DNA from: Candidatus Zambryskibacteria bacterium CG10_big_fil_rev_8_21_14_0_10_42_12
GTDB taxonomy: Bacteria; Patescibacteriota; Minisyncoccia; Phycocordibacterales; 1-14-0-10-42-12
Assembly: GCA_002787695.1 (NCBI GenBank)
Contig: PCXL01000008.1
Span: 1-56,492, forward strand
Reading direction: 5' to 3'
DNA length: 56,492 bases
Shown here: positions 39,966 through 49,832 of the stretch, in pieces
Layout of the letters: each line of letters begins with the position of its first letter
Position numbering within the stretch: position 1 is the stretch's first letter
Notes under the pieces: generated by a model
The model's database searches: none
What the model saw: only the letters and a program-made list of their open reading frames with translations
Told to the model about the DNA's origin: nothing
Program-made: the position numbers and the translations under genes

Positions 39966-40352
39966 ATGTGGTTTTTTGGTGAGAGCAAAAAAGAGAGACG
40001 ACAAAAACAAATCACGCGCATAGCGCATGTAGGTATTTTGATGATTACTGGTCTCTATGTGTTTAAGTATATTCCGATGAAAATATGGGGGAGTAATATC
40101 TTGTCGGACGCATCGTTCCATATCATCGTTACTTTTTTCTTACTGTATGTTGTTTGGTTTTTTATAGACCAAAACAAAAAATGGCATGTGCCATTTTTTG
40201 TGATTTCTGGGATTATAGTGGCTGTTGTAGCTTTTGATCGTATTGCAGTAACAGCACATAATGGAGCAGGACTTTTGTTGGGTATTTTGATTTCTCTCAT
40301 CTCAATTTTGTGGGTGGAGAGAAAGCAACTGAAACAAACCTTTGATTTTTAG
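39966..40352 (+). CDS. Hypothetical membrane protein
   Basis: 128 aa, 3-4 hydrophobic segments. Confidence 0.6.
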   Translation: MWFFGESKKERRQKQITRIAHVGILMITGLYVFKYIPMKIWGSNILSDASFHIIVTFFLLYVVWFFIDQNKKWHVPFFVISGIIVAVVAFDRIAVTAHNGAGLLLGILISLISILWVERKQLKQTFDF

Positions 40353-40915
40353 TTGTTAACACGCTCGACGTATTCTCCTGTTTCAGTGTTTACACGAATA
40401 GTTTCGCCGGGAGAGATAAACATAGGCACGTTTACCACCGCTCCTGTTTCAAGAGTCACTTGTTTATTGCCGCCTTGTGCAGTATTTCCTTTAACATTCG
40501 GTGGTGCTTCTGTAACTTTGAGCTCAACTTTAATAGGGAGTTTAAGTCCGATGATGTCGTCATTGAATGTCATGGCATTTACTACCATGTTCTCTTTGAG
40601 ATATTTACCCTGTTGCCCAACTGCTTCTTCAGTAAATTTCATGCGTTTGCTCGGGTCATTAGGTTCACAGAACCACCATTCTCCTTTATTGTTGTATAGA
40701 TATTTGACATCTATTGTGGCAATATCTGCTCGCTCAGCTTTCTCTGATTGATGAAATGAGTATTCTGTTACTTTTCCGGTAATAAGGTTTCTCAGTTTGG
40801 TTTGGTTAACTGGCTTTCTTTGTTGTTTGCGAAATACGTGTGAAGAGACAACTTCGAATGGTTGTCCGTCCATCACAATATATTTTCGCTCTGTAATTTC
40901 GTTGTATTCAAGCAT
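40349..40915 (-). CDS. efp: Elongation factor P
   Basis: MLEYNEITERKYIVMDGQPFEVVSSHVFRKQQRKP; start trimmed from 40963. Confidence 0.9.
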   Translation of the reverse strand: MLEYNEITERKYIVMDGQPFEVVSSHVFRKQQRKPVNQTKLRNLITGKVTEYSFHQSEKAERADIATIDVKYLYNNKGEWWFCEPNDPSKRMKFTEEAVGQQGKYLKENMVVNAMTFNDDIIGLKLPIKVELKVTEAPPNVKGNTAQGGNKQVTLETGAVVNVPMFISPGETIRVNTETGEYVERVNN

Positions 40916-41007
40916 AATGGAAAGAAATGTATCACAGAGAAGGGAAATAGAAAAGCGCCGCAAAAGTTGTTTGCTCAGGCGGCGCCTTCTGGGGGAAAGG
41001 GTGTTTC

Positions 41008-41442
41008 TTACTGAAGTACGGCTTCTTGGGTTGACGGCTGCTCATCGTCAACCAAAGAGCGTACTGCTTCTACCCACATACCCATGAAGTCTTTACTTTG
41101 TCCTTTCAGATGAAGTGAATCCACACTGAACGATGTGGTGACAGGCTGATGTGTGGGTAGAGGGTGTGCCGACGTGGTAAGAGCAATGATCTTGTAGTGA
41201 GGGTTCAGTTCTTTGACGAGAGCAACAATCTCGCTGTATTGGTCGTGAGCAGTCGAGATGGCGATGACGTTGCAAGCACCGAGCACGTGTTTGATGGGCG
41301 TGTTGCTCAGGTCAAAATCCATACTAAACTGCACAACCTCCACGAGGGGCAGATGTTCGAAAGCGGTGGTAAAACCACAGCTTACCCAACGGCGGATAAA
41401 AGTATCTTCTTCGGTCGTCGAAACGATAACCGCTATACGCAT
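41008..41442 (-). CDS. Hypothetical protein (144 aa)
   Basis: CTAGGAGGTCTCTG-ATG RBS; GC-rich; GCGCCGC...GGCGGCGC hairpin downstream. Confidence 0.55.
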   Translation of the reverse strand: MRIAVIVSTTEEDTFIRRWVSCGFTTAFEHLPLVEVVQFSMDFDLSNTPIKHVLGACNVIAISTAHDQYSEIVALVKELNPHYKIIALTTSAHPLPTHQPVTTSFSVDSLHLKGQSKDFMGMWVEAVRSLVDDEQPSTQEAVLQ

Positions 41443-41495
41443 CAGAGACCTCCTAGTTGAGTTTATAGCATATTGGTTAAAGAAAGACGAATCAG

Positions 41496-42542
41496 TTACT
41501 CTTCCTTTTTCATTTTGTCACGAATTTCTTTGAGAATTTGTTCTGAGAGTTTCTTATCTTCTTTGAGCATTTGGCGGGTGGCGTCATATCCGCGCGCAAG
41601 CTTGGTCTCACCATATGAATAGGAAGCGCCAGATTTTTGAATGACGTCATACTTTTCACCGAGCGCGATAATTTCACCTTCACGAGAAATACCTTCGTTA
41701 TACATAAGATCAAATTCAGTTTGTTTGAATGGGGCAGCAACTTTGTTTTTAACAACTTTTACTCGTACACGACCACCCATAATTTCTTCACCTTTTTTGA
41801 TCTGAGCAATGCGTCGTATATCAAGACGTACTGACGTATAGAATTTGAGCGCCTTGCCGCCAGGGGTTGTTTCTGGGTTGCCAAACATAACACCTATCTG
41901 CATGCGGATTTGGTTTATAAAAATAACGATAGTCTTAGTTTTTGCGACAAGGGCAGTGAGTTTCCTAAGTGCTTGAGACATGAGCCGAGCTTGTTTACCC
42001 ACATGATGAGCCCCCATTTCTCCTTCGATTTCGTCTTTTGGTGTCAGTGCCGCCACAGAGTCAATGACAATGACATCAACTTTACCTGATCGGACGAGCG
42101 ACTCCACGATCTCAAGAGCTTGTTCGCCTGTATCTGGTTGAGAAACAAGTAGATCATCGATTTTAACACCAATACGTTGTGCATATTCGGGGTCGAGCGC
42201 ATGTTCAGCGTCGACAAAGGCGCAGATGCCGTTTTTTCTTTGTGCCTCCGCTACTACATGCAGAGAAAGGGTGGTTTTACCAGATGATTCTGGTCCATAT
42301 ATCTCTATGATTCTGCCACGGGGTAGACCACCAACACCGAGGGCGTTGTCGAGTCCGATAGAGCCCGTAGGAACCACATCAACATTGGTCTTAGGCTTGG
42401 AACCTAAAGTCATGATGGCTTCTTCGCCGAAACGTGAACGGATTTCTTTGAGAGCAGAGTCTATATTTTTCTCACCCTTCTTTTCTTCAGGGGCAGGGGA
42501 ATCTTCTGAGACACTCTTCTTAGTTGTTTTTTTGCTCGGCAT
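41496..42542 (-). CDS. recA: Recombinase RecA
   Basis: [58 protein letters not shown]. Confidence 0.98.
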   Translation of the reverse strand: MPSKKTTKKSVSEDSPAPEEKKGEKNIDSALKEIRSRFGEEAIMTLGSKPKTNVDVVPTGSIGLDNALGVGGLPRGRIIEIYGPESSGKTTLSLHVVAEAQRKNGICAFVDAEHALDPEYAQRIGVKIDDLLVSQPDTGEQALEIVESLVRSGKVDVIVIDSVAALTPKDEIEGEMGAHHVGKQARLMSQALRKLTALVAKTKTIVIFINQIRMQIGVMFGNPETTPGGKALKFYTSVRLDIRRIAQIKKGEEIMGGRVRVKVVKNKVAAPFKQTEFDLMYNEGISREGEIIALGEKYDVIQKSGASYSYGETKLARGYDATRQMLKEDKKLSEQILKEIRDKMKKEE

Positions 42543-42930
42543 AGGTTTGAGTTAGTTTATCGCTTACGAATGGAGATCGTTCATGCATGAGCTGAAGCGT
42601 CTCACTAATTTCGCGACCAAAACGGTCTTTGGCGGCTAATACTACCTCATTATACCCCTCTTTAAGTACGACGGCATTTGAAAAATTTCCATTTTCATGG
42701 ATTGCTACATTTTTGCCATTTATAGTCATGTGCGTAATAGAGTGTGTACTTCCTTCAATATATACGACTGGCTCATGTACAATTTCACCATTATACGGCT
42801 CTGTAATATGAAGTATGGGTCCCATGATAAGACCTCGGGCTTCAAAAAGGGTGTAACCCACAATAAATAGAACGACACAGGCGGTAAGAATTTTCTTTAT
42901 GGCGTATGAGGGACTTTTAAGAGAGATCAT
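42520..42930 (-). CDS. Membrane-anchored Ig-like (glucodextranase B-type) domain protein
   Basis: TM anchor, [21 protein letters not shown]...[19 protein letters not shown]; overlaps recA start. Confidence 0.55.
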   Translation of the reverse strand: MISLKSPSYAIKKILTACVVLFIVGYTLFEARGLIMGPILHITEPYNGEIVHEPVVYIEGSTHSITHMTINGKNVAIHENGNFSNAVVLKEGYNEVVLAAKDRFGREISETLQLMHERSPFVSDKLTQTYAEQKNN

Positions 42931-42935
42931 TGATG

Positions 42936-45101
42936 TTATTCGTCTTCTTCGTTATCACCGCCAAACCCAGCATCAATCACGGGGCGCGGTTTTGATCCAT
43001 CTGCTTCTCCGATGACTCCTCGTTCGTGGAGTATATCCATGAGTCGAGCGGCGCGTGAATATCCTATGCGAAGTTTACGTTGCAGGTATGATGTTGATGC
43101 TTTTCCGGCTTCTATAACCACTTGTCGGGCATCTTCGTACAGATCATCGTCTGCATCGTCGTTCCCAATAGTCATTCCGGAGGTAATATCAGTATTGCCT
43201 GCAGCACCAAGGTCAATTTCATCAGGAAGTAGGTCTTCGTATGTTTTAGTGAGGTGCTTTACAAGGTTCTTCACTTCGTCTTCTGAAATGAAAGCAGACT
43301 GAATACGAGACGGTTTTGCCATATCTCCAGAGAGAAAGAGCATGTCGCCGGCTCCCAGCAGTTTCTCGGCACCTGCCATATCTAATATGGTACGCGAGTC
43401 TATCTGAGATGCAACCTGAAGAGCAATACGTGCTGGAACGTTTGCTTTAATAAGTCCAGTAATGACATTTACGGAAGGGCGCTGTGTTGAGAGTACGAGA
43501 TGGATGCCGACCGCACGACTCATTTGTGCAAGACGCACGATACCTGCTTCAAGTTCGCGAGGATAGGCCTGCATAATATCGGCTAGTTCGTCGATAATAA
43601 CTACAATATACGGCATCACTTCAGGTCCCCCTTCTTCTATTTCACCGTCATGCTCTTCAAGGTATGGTTCGAGGATGGTTTTGTGATATGACTGAATGTC
43701 GCGCACTTTTTCTTTATTTAGCACATCGTATCGGTGCTCCATTTCTTTTGCAGTCCATTTGAGGGAGAGTATGGCTTTTTTGGCGTCTGTAATAACAGGT
43801 GTTAAGAGATGCGGAATACCATTGTAAAGGGTAAGCTCGACACGTTTTGGGTCCACCATGATGAACTTGAGTGATGTTGGTGAATTTCTATAGAGAAGCG
43901 ACGTGATAAGCGTGTGAATAGTAACTGATTTACCCGAACCGGTTGCGCCAGCAATCAGCATGTGAGGTGCTTTGGCAAGATCAGCAAATTGAGACTTTCC
44001 AGTGATGCCTTTGCCCAAAGATATGAGCAATGGTTTTTCTGATGACTGAAAATCTTGCCCACCAATAAGACTTGCGAGCCCCACGGTTGATCGTGCAGTG
44101 TTTGGTACTTCAATACCTACGAGTGATTTACCGGGAATAGGCGCCTCTATGCGGATTGGATATGCGGCGAGCGCAAGTTCAAGATTATTCTGAAGTGCGA
44201 GAATTTTTGAAAGCTTTACACCTTCAGCAGGTTTTAGTGCGTAACGTGTAACAGATGGTCCGATAGTGACCTCATCCATTTCAACAGGGATACCAAAATT
44301 TTGCAGAGTTCTCTTTATAAGGTTTGCGCTCGCCTTGATGTCGCCGGTTGCCGGTGTGCCCCTATCTTTTTCAAGTATTGAAAGGGGAGGGGGAGTAAAT
44401 GGAATGTATTGGGAAATTGGTTTGTAATCCGTCTCTATATCAGGAATTTTCTTCGTGATTTTTTGTGGCGCATATGTATGTACGGGCACATCCTCATCTT
44501 TGTCGTCGGTATCTGACTCGTCTTCAGAAATAGTTTCTTCGTCTCCTGTTGTAACCACAAGATTATCTTCCTCGTCGCCATCTTTTTTGCCAAAGAGGCC
44601 AAAGAAATTAAAGCGAAGCGGAGTATCGTACATCAGTATGACGCTCACGAGTGTTAGGCCCAAAAGGATCACGACAGAAGCAGGAACACCCAAGAAAGAT
44701 GACAGAGGTTGTGCAACAAATGAGCCGAGCATCCCTCCGTAGTTTGGAGAGAGTAGAGCAATGAGTCCGAGTGATGAGATAAATAATACGGCACCCCCGA
44801 TAGCTTGAAATATGACAACGCGCTCAGTGAGTGATCTGAAATAGTTTATGGATACCATGAAAAGTACGATGGGTACTAAATAGTATCCGATACCAAGGAG
44901 CGTGCTAAACCATTTGTACAGGTACTCTCCGCCGGTGCCGGCGCCATGGAATCCTGCTAAGGAAAATATGATGGCAATAACCGCAAGTGCTATTGCAAGT
45001 ATGGTGTGTCTCGATTCTTCTTTTAGCATTTTAAGTCCTTCAACAAAAGATGATGATTCAGACTTTTTCTTTCTACCCATATACAGAGCCAATTGTAGCA
45101 T
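42936..45101 (-). CDS. ftsK: DNA translocase FtsK/SpoIIIE
   Basis: PHMLIAGATGSGKSVTIHTLI, VIIDELADIM, LSTQRPSVNVITGLIKANVPARIALQVASQIDSRTILD, C-terminal gamma domain. Start approximate (ORF opens at 45113). Confidence 0.95.
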   Translation of the reverse strand: MLQLALYMGRKKKSESSSFVEGLKMLKEESRHTILAIALAVIAIIFSLAGFHGAGTGGEYLYKWFSTLLGIGYYLVPIVLFMVSINYFRSLTERVVIFQAIGGAVLFISSLGLIALLSPNYGGMLGSFVAQPLSSFLGVPASVVILLGLTLVSVILMYDTPLRFNFFGLFGKKDGDEEDNLVVTTGDEETISEDESDTDDKDEDVPVHTYAPQKITKKIPDIETDYKPISQYIPFTPPPLSILEKDRGTPATGDIKASANLIKRTLQNFGIPVEMDEVTIGPSVTRYALKPAEGVKLSKILALQNNLELALAAYPIRIEAPIPGKSLVGIEVPNTARSTVGLASLIGGQDFQSSEKPLLISLGKGITGKSQFADLAKAPHMLIAGATGSGKSVTIHTLITSLLYRNSPTSLKFIMVDPKRVELTLYNGIPHLLTPVITDAKKAILSLKWTAKEMEHRYDVLNKEKVRDIQSYHKTILEPYLEEHDGEIEEGGPEVMPYIVVIIDELADIMQAYPRELEAGIVRLAQMSRAVGIHLVLSTQRPSVNVITGLIKANVPARIALQVASQIDSRTILDMAGAEKLLGAGDMLFLSGDMAKPSRIQSAFISEDEVKNLVKHLTKTYEDLLPDEIDLGAAGNTDITSGMTIGNDDADDDLYEDARQVVIEAGKASTSYLQRKLRIGYSRAARLMDILHERGVIGEADGSKPRPVIDAGFGGDNEEDE

Positions 45102-45268
45102 GAAGTACTCCATAAATATTCCAGACTACTGTGAGGAAAGTCTTATTTAAGGGGCCGGATTAGTGCTTACAGAGGTAATTACAAGAGACAATTTGCATTA
45201 GTCCTTTAGAAGCGTATAATGGACATAGTTGCAATAAAGGACATTCTGTGATATAATATAAGACACAT

Positions 45269-46105
45269 ATGATGTCTGTTATAAAACAAGAAACAAAGGA
45301 CATAATTAAAAAGACAATGTCTTTATCACGCACAAACGAAAATGGTTCGGAATATTCTAATTTATATAAGCGATTTGAAAAAATAGCGGCAGCTTTTTAT
45401 TTGGTCACTAACCATTTGTCTGATACAGATCCACTAAAAAAGGACATGCGCGAAAAGACAATCGGACTCCTAAACCTAGTGAGTGATCTCCTTACGAAGT
45501 CCTATATCACCAGTGTGATGGCTAAGGACAAAATTGAAGCGCAGTGTGCACAACTCGTGTCGTTACTATCGATGTCTGCACAAGCCGGTATTATTACTAC
45601 TACAAACTCTCAAATTATAGATACGGAAATCAAAAAGACGTTAGTCATGTTCGATAACCTCTTTCATAAGGATGGTTTTGATACAACCCTCGGAGGAAAT
45701 TTCTTTGGAGGAGTGTCACTCGATGCAAAAAGAGAACAGGGGATAATAGATGATATAAAAGACAATTATCAGGGAATCTATAAAAGACAAATTATTGACC
45801 ATGCAGGAAATGAAAAACATGAATATAAGACGCGGGGTGTTGATGCGCTAAAAAGGACAGATTCGGTGTCAGTAAAGGAGTATGATAATGGAAATGGTAA
45901 TGGTTTGAAGCCTCGAAAGAAGAACAGACGTGACTTTATATTGTCTGTAATATCACAGAAAGGTGAAGTAACAATAAAGGACATTTCTTCTGTTTTCAAG
46001 GGTTGTAGTGAAAAGACAATCCAGCGTGAGTTAATCGCGCTTGTTAACGATGGTGTTGTCTCTAAAGAAGGGGAGAGACGCTGGTCGCGATACAAGCTTT
46101 CGTAA
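45269..46105 (+). CDS. DNA-binding protein with C-terminal DeoR-like wHTH
   Basis: RRDFILSVISQKGEVTIKDISSVFKGCSEKTIQRELIALVNDGVVSKEGERRWSRYKLS. Confidence 0.65.
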   Translation: MMSVIKQETKDIIKKTMSLSRTNENGSEYSNLYKRFEKIAAAFYLVTNHLSDTDPLKKDMREKTIGLLNLVSDLLTKSYITSVMAKDKIEAQCAQLVSLLSMSAQAGIITTTNSQIIDTEIKKTLVMFDNLFHKDGFDTTLGGNFFGGVSLDAKREQGIIDDIKDNYQGIYKRQIIDHAGNEKHEYKTRGVDALKRTDSVSVKEYDNGNGNGLKPRKKNRRDFILSVISQKGEVTIKDISSVFKGCSEKTIQRELIALVNDGVVSKEGERRWSRYKLS

Positions 46106-46611
46106 TTTAAAAATGATGTTTTTTGCTTTGACTTTTGGACTATTTTTAAGTAGTATTGCGGCCAAGTGGGTTATCCACATTTTTCTTTTGCCGTAGCTAT
46201 ATTATGCAACGTATAATACGTGGAGCTAAAGAAAAGTAAGGTTGTGTCTTTTATTTCGTCTCTATTAATACTCGGAGGCGAACAGAGGATATAACCCATT
46301 CGGTTGTATTGAGCACATTGACATATTTATAGAGAAAAATTTTACAGAAACGAGTCGGTCGTTACCTTTGTTCAGTATGATGAAAGTTTAATGAAAGACC
46401 ATGATCGACAATCAGTCCTCGCTTCTATCCTATTTGTATGTCGATAGTGCAGATAGATGATAGTAGAACACAGCACTGTATTCCTCCGTGAAAACGGATA
46501 GTGCTGAAAATTATTATTAGCGACAGAGAAATCTGTCACTATACTTTATCGGATTAAAAAAACTTCCCATTTTATTTATAAGTAATTAGGGGAGAAACAA
46601 ATTGATTAAAC

Positions 46612-48516
46612 ATGACTAAAAAGTCACTTATAGCAAAAGTTGCAGGTCTTGCAGTTGCAGCCGGTCTTGCTCTCGGAACAGTTGTTCCAGCACAGGCAGC
46701 TACGATTGAAGAGTTGCAGGCACTTATTGCACAGCTCCAGTCACAGATCGCCGCTCTTACAGGTGGTACTACAACTGGTGGTGCAGCAAGCTGCAGTTAC
46801 GTATTTACACAGAACCTAACAGTAGGTTCAACAGGTGCAGAAGTTATGAATCTCCAGAAGGTTCTTAACATGGATCCTCTAACACAGGTATCAGTATCAG
46901 GTGCAGGCGCACCAGGATCAGAGACTTCATACTTCGGTCCAGCTACTCGTGCAGCAGTTATTAAATTCCAGAACAAGTACTCAGCAGAGGTCCTAGCCCC
47001 AGTAGGTCTCAATGCAGGTACTGGATATGTTGGTCCATCAACACGAGCTAAGCTCAACATGATGTGTACTTCAACTGGTACAGGAACTGGTACTGGAACA
47101 GGTACAGGAACTGGAACAGGTTCAACAACAGGAACTGAGGGTTACATGGTTGTAACTCTTAACGCATCTCCTTCAAACGGAACAGACGTTAAAGAAGGTG
47201 AAACAAAAGATGTTGTGTCTGTAGAAGTTGAAGCATTCAACTCAGACATGACAATCAACCGCGTTGACATCAACTTCAACAAGCGACCATGGTTGTACTT
47301 TGAAGAGTTCGAGCTTCTTATCGGAGGACAGAGCGTATGGGAAGAAACTCTTTCTTCATCTGACTTCATTGAGGTTACTGAAGGATCAGACTATCGTCTA
47401 CGTATTGCAGGTCTAAGCGCAGTGATCGAACAGGGTGACGAAGCGGACATCGTTCTTCGCGCAAAAGCACGTTCAGGCACTGACAAGACAACAACAACAC
47501 TTACTGCTACATTCCAGGCAAACTCAATCCGTGCAACAGACACAAAAGGTCTTTCACATGAGGAGCCAAACAGCGCCCTTGCAGGTCGAACATTCGACTT
47601 TGAAACAGGCACTCAAGGTAACGTAGAAGCAACTCTTAACTCAAACTCTCCAAAGGAGCGATGGGTAAAAGTTACTGACAGTGGTGACACTGATGGTGTT
47701 GAACTTATGCGATTTGATCTTGAGGCAGAACAGCAGGATATCAACGTGAACGAACTTCGCTTCGCTATGGCTACAAATGGTGGTATCGAAGCAGATGACC
47801 TCTTTACGGATGTATATCTTGCCGACGAATCAGGTAATAAACTTGAATCAGCTTCAACAATCGGTACAACAACAATCTTTACAACTCTTGATGGTAGCGG
47901 ATTCGATATCTCAAAGGGTGCAAAGAAGACATATCGACTTATGGTTGATGTTGCGGACGCAGATAATACTGGTGTAAACAGTGCAGTTGCATCTACATCT
48001 TTGACTGCAAACACAACCAACATTGTTGCAGAAGATACAGACTTTGAAACAGCAACAGTGAGCTCTGTAACACTTACAAGCAATGATGTTCACTTCAATG
48101 AAGTTGTTGCAAATGTAAGCGGTCAGTCAGCATCATTCACTGGTCTTGGAAACAATGACTACCTTGCAAACGTAACATTCTCATTCACGCTTACAGCTGA
48201 CGGAGGAAACGTATACGTAAGCAAGACACCAGCTACATTTGTTTCAACCAGCACAACAGCTTCAAGCGCAAGCTTGACATCTATCAGTGCAGGTACAGCA
48301 CCTGGTGATACGTCTACTGTTTATGAGATCACATCAGGTTCATCACGAACCTTTACGTTCTCTGGTAGCATCAACAACCTTAACGGCACAGCAGGTACGA
48401 AGAAATTTGAAATTACTGCTATCAACTGGGGTTCAACTTCAGGTTCACCAGCAGCAAACTCAACAGACTTCGAACTTGATAGTCTTGAGGTTAACGCAAC
48501 TGTTACAGCAAGCTAA
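46612..48516 (+). CDS. Major-type secreted surface protein with peptidoglycan-binding domain and TG linker
   Basis: Signal peptide; NLTVGSTGAEVMNLQKVLN...SYFGPATRAAVIKFQNKY...GYVGPSTRAKLN; (TG)n linker; 500 bp leader region. Confidence 0.8.
   Translation: MTKKSLIAKVAGLAVAAGLALGTVVPAQAATIEELQALIAQLQSQIAALTGGTTTGGAASCSYVFTQNLTVGSTGAEVMNLQKVLNMDPLTQVSVSGAGAPGSETSYFGPATRAAVIKFQNKYSAEVLAPVGLNAGTGYVGPSTRAKLNMMCTSTGTGTGTGTGTGTGTGSTTGTEGYMVVTLNASPSNGTDVKEGETKDVVSVEVEAFNSDMTINRVDINFNKRPWLYFEEFELLIGGQSVWEETLSSSDFIEVTEGSDYRLRIAGLSAVIEQGDEADIVLRAKARSGTDKTTTTLTATFQANSIRATDTKGLSHEEPNSALAGRTFDFETGTQGNVEATLNSNSPKERWVKVTDSGDTDGVELMRFDLEAEQQDINVNELRFAMATNGGIEADDLFTDVYLADESGNKLESASTIGTTTIFTTLDGSGFDISKGAKKTYRLMVDVADADNTGVNSAVASTSLTANTTNIVAEDTDFETATVSSVTLTSNDVHFNEVVANVSGQSASFTGLGNNDYLANVTFSFTLTADGGNVYVSKTPATFVSTSTTASSASLTSISAGTAPGDTSTVYEITSGSSRTFTFSGSINNLNGTAGTKKFEITAINWGSTSGSPAANSTDFELDSLEVNATVTAS
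47069..47128 (+). repeat. Degenerate ACTGGTACAGGA repeats encoding Thr-Gly linker
   Basis: ACTGGTACAGGAACTGGTACTGGAACAGGTACAGGAACTGGAACAGG. Confidence 0.85.
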
Positions 48517-48556
48517 CGCTTAATGTAATAAGTACGGTGTGAGCGAGTAATCGCAA

Positions 48557-48600
48557 ACACATAACAAAAACCGCCCTTTGGGGCGGTTTTTGTTATGTGT
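48557..48600 (+). terminator. Rho-independent terminator after surface protein
   Basis: ACACATAACAAAAACCGCCC-TTTG-GGGCGGTTTTTGTTATGTGT. Confidence 0.85.
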
Positions 48601-48646
48601 TTATATACTGTATATCTGCATCTCTATATCTCTTGTATCCTTATCC

Positions 48647-48697
48647 TTTTACCAAGGTTCAACCTTTGTATATTGCAAAGGTTGAACCTTGGTAAAA
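48647..48697. repeat. REP doublet: 22 bp inverted repeat
   Basis: TTTTACCAAGGTTCAACCTTTG-TATATTG-CAAAGGTTGAACCTTGGTAAAA. Confidence 0.9.
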
Positions 48698-48880
48698 TAA
48701 TAGATAGTAATGTTTAGTAAGGTTTGTTTTTAAAATAGAACAGGGAGCAGGGGAGGTTTCGGCACAATTGTGTTATTGAACTTTGATAATAAGGTATTTG
48801 TCTAGATAATGGCTCTGTGTTGAGAGTGTAGAGACTCGCTTCATGTTCTTCATAAAGTTAGAAGAGGGTGTGGATAACTT

Positions 48881-49570
48881 TTAAGCAATTACCAAGGTTG
48901 AACCTTTGTAATCAGGTATATCAAAATTTATCCATTCATCTATAAATGCTATAAATTCACCTGCAGTTTCAAAGTATTGAGGAGCAGATTCTTTTTGAAG
49001 GATTTTTCCCTGGTGTCTTTGTTTATCAGTAAAATCAAGAAAACTTGAATATGTATATGATCGTAAAAATGCTTTCCCCTCTTCCCTGTTCCATGTTCGT
49101 TTCTTTTGCCAATCTGATTCTAATAATTTGATTGGATTGAGGTGTATATAGGCAAATAGATATTTGAGATATGTATCTGTATGAGCGTGTTTAGCTTTAT
49201 ATCGACCTTGAAATAAAGCTCCTGATCGGTCATATTTTTTATTGAAATACATGGAATATGCAGTCACTAGTTTTTGCATGAATTTCCCCAGATTCATTTG
49301 ATCTGTGGTTTTAATGAGTATATGAAAATGATTTGGCATCAAACAATACGACACAATGTCTACAAGTGTTGAGGATCTATCTTGAGAGCAGATTGCTTCT
49401 AGAGTCTTCCCTTGCTCCCTAATATTTACTCGTTGTGTGTTATTTGCAATATACAGTAAAGATAAAAATCGCTCATAATCTTGTGTATCTAAGAACACAT
49501 CTCGTTTTTCCGTACCTCTATTATAGACATGGTAGAACTCATTTGGTGCCAACGCTACAGTATGCTCCAT
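48881..49570 (-). CDS. REP-associated tyrosine transposase (RAYT, IS200/IS605 Y1 superfamily)
   Basis: FYHVYNRGTEKRDVFLDTQDYERFLSLL, YCLMPNHFHILIKTTDQMNLGKFMQKLVTAYSMYFNKKYDRSGALFQGRYKAKH, YIHLNPIKL; surrounded by REP palindromes. Confidence 0.93.
   Translation of the reverse strand: MEHTVALAPNEFYHVYNRGTEKRDVFLDTQDYERFLSLLYIANNTQRVNIREQGKTLEAICSQDRSSTLVDIVSYCLMPNHFHILIKTTDQMNLGKFMQKLVTAYSMYFNKKYDRSGALFQGRYKAKHAHTDTYLKYLFAYIHLNPIKLLESDWQKKRTWNREEGKAFLRSYTYSSFLDFTDKQRHQGKILQKESAPQYFETAGEFIAFIDEWINFDIPDYKGSTLVIA
48889..48911. repeat. REP palindrome inside the 3' end of the RAYT gene
   Basis: TTACCAAGGTTGAACCTTTGTAA. Confidence 0.88.
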
Positions 49571-49577
49571 GAGTTTA

Positions 49578-49604
49578 TTTTACAAAGGTTGAACCTTTGT
49601 AAAA
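49578..49604. repeat. REP palindrome immediately upstream of the RAYT start
   Basis: TTTTACAAAGGTTGAACCTTTGTAAAA. Confidence 0.9.
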
Positions 49605-49656
49605 GGTATGATTGTGGATAACTCGTTGTATTCTGTTTCTTTGAAAGATATAATTT

Positions 49657-49681
49657 TTTACAAAGGTTCAACCTTTGTAAA
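49657..49681. repeat. REP palindrome, opposite centre base
   Basis: TTTACAAAGGTTCAACCTTTGTAAA. Confidence 0.9.
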
Positions 49682-49685
49682 GGGA

Positions 49686-49832
49686 ATGAAAGATAACCCA
49701 GTGAACAATTTCTTCAAATTCTTCTTTGGATTTTGGGGTCTAATCGTACTCAGTTTGATTGTGATCGGTATCATCACTGTGTATGAATATTCACTTGATT
49801 CTGGTGAATCGGTTGTTGAAGCGTCGTCTTAG
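49686..49832 (+). CDS. Small single-pass membrane protein (48 aa)
   Basis: MKDNPVNNFFKFFFGFWGLIVLSLIVIGIITVYEYSLDSGESVVEASS; AAGGG derived from preceding REP end. Confidence 0.5.
   Translation: MKDNPVNNFFKFFFGFWGLIVLSLIVIGIITVYEYSLDSGESVVEASS

Noticed and set aside
47069-47128. Short tandem repeat as a regulatory or CRISPR-like array
   Set aside because: It is in frame and encodes a Thr-Gly linker between the peptidoglycan-binding domain and the rest of the surface protein.
48881-49570. RAYT as the transposase responsible for the start-codon elements
   Set aside because: Element termini (TCCCGTTAGA/TCTAACGGG) do not resemble the REP core, and Y1 enzymes are not expected to produce 4-5 bp target duplications.
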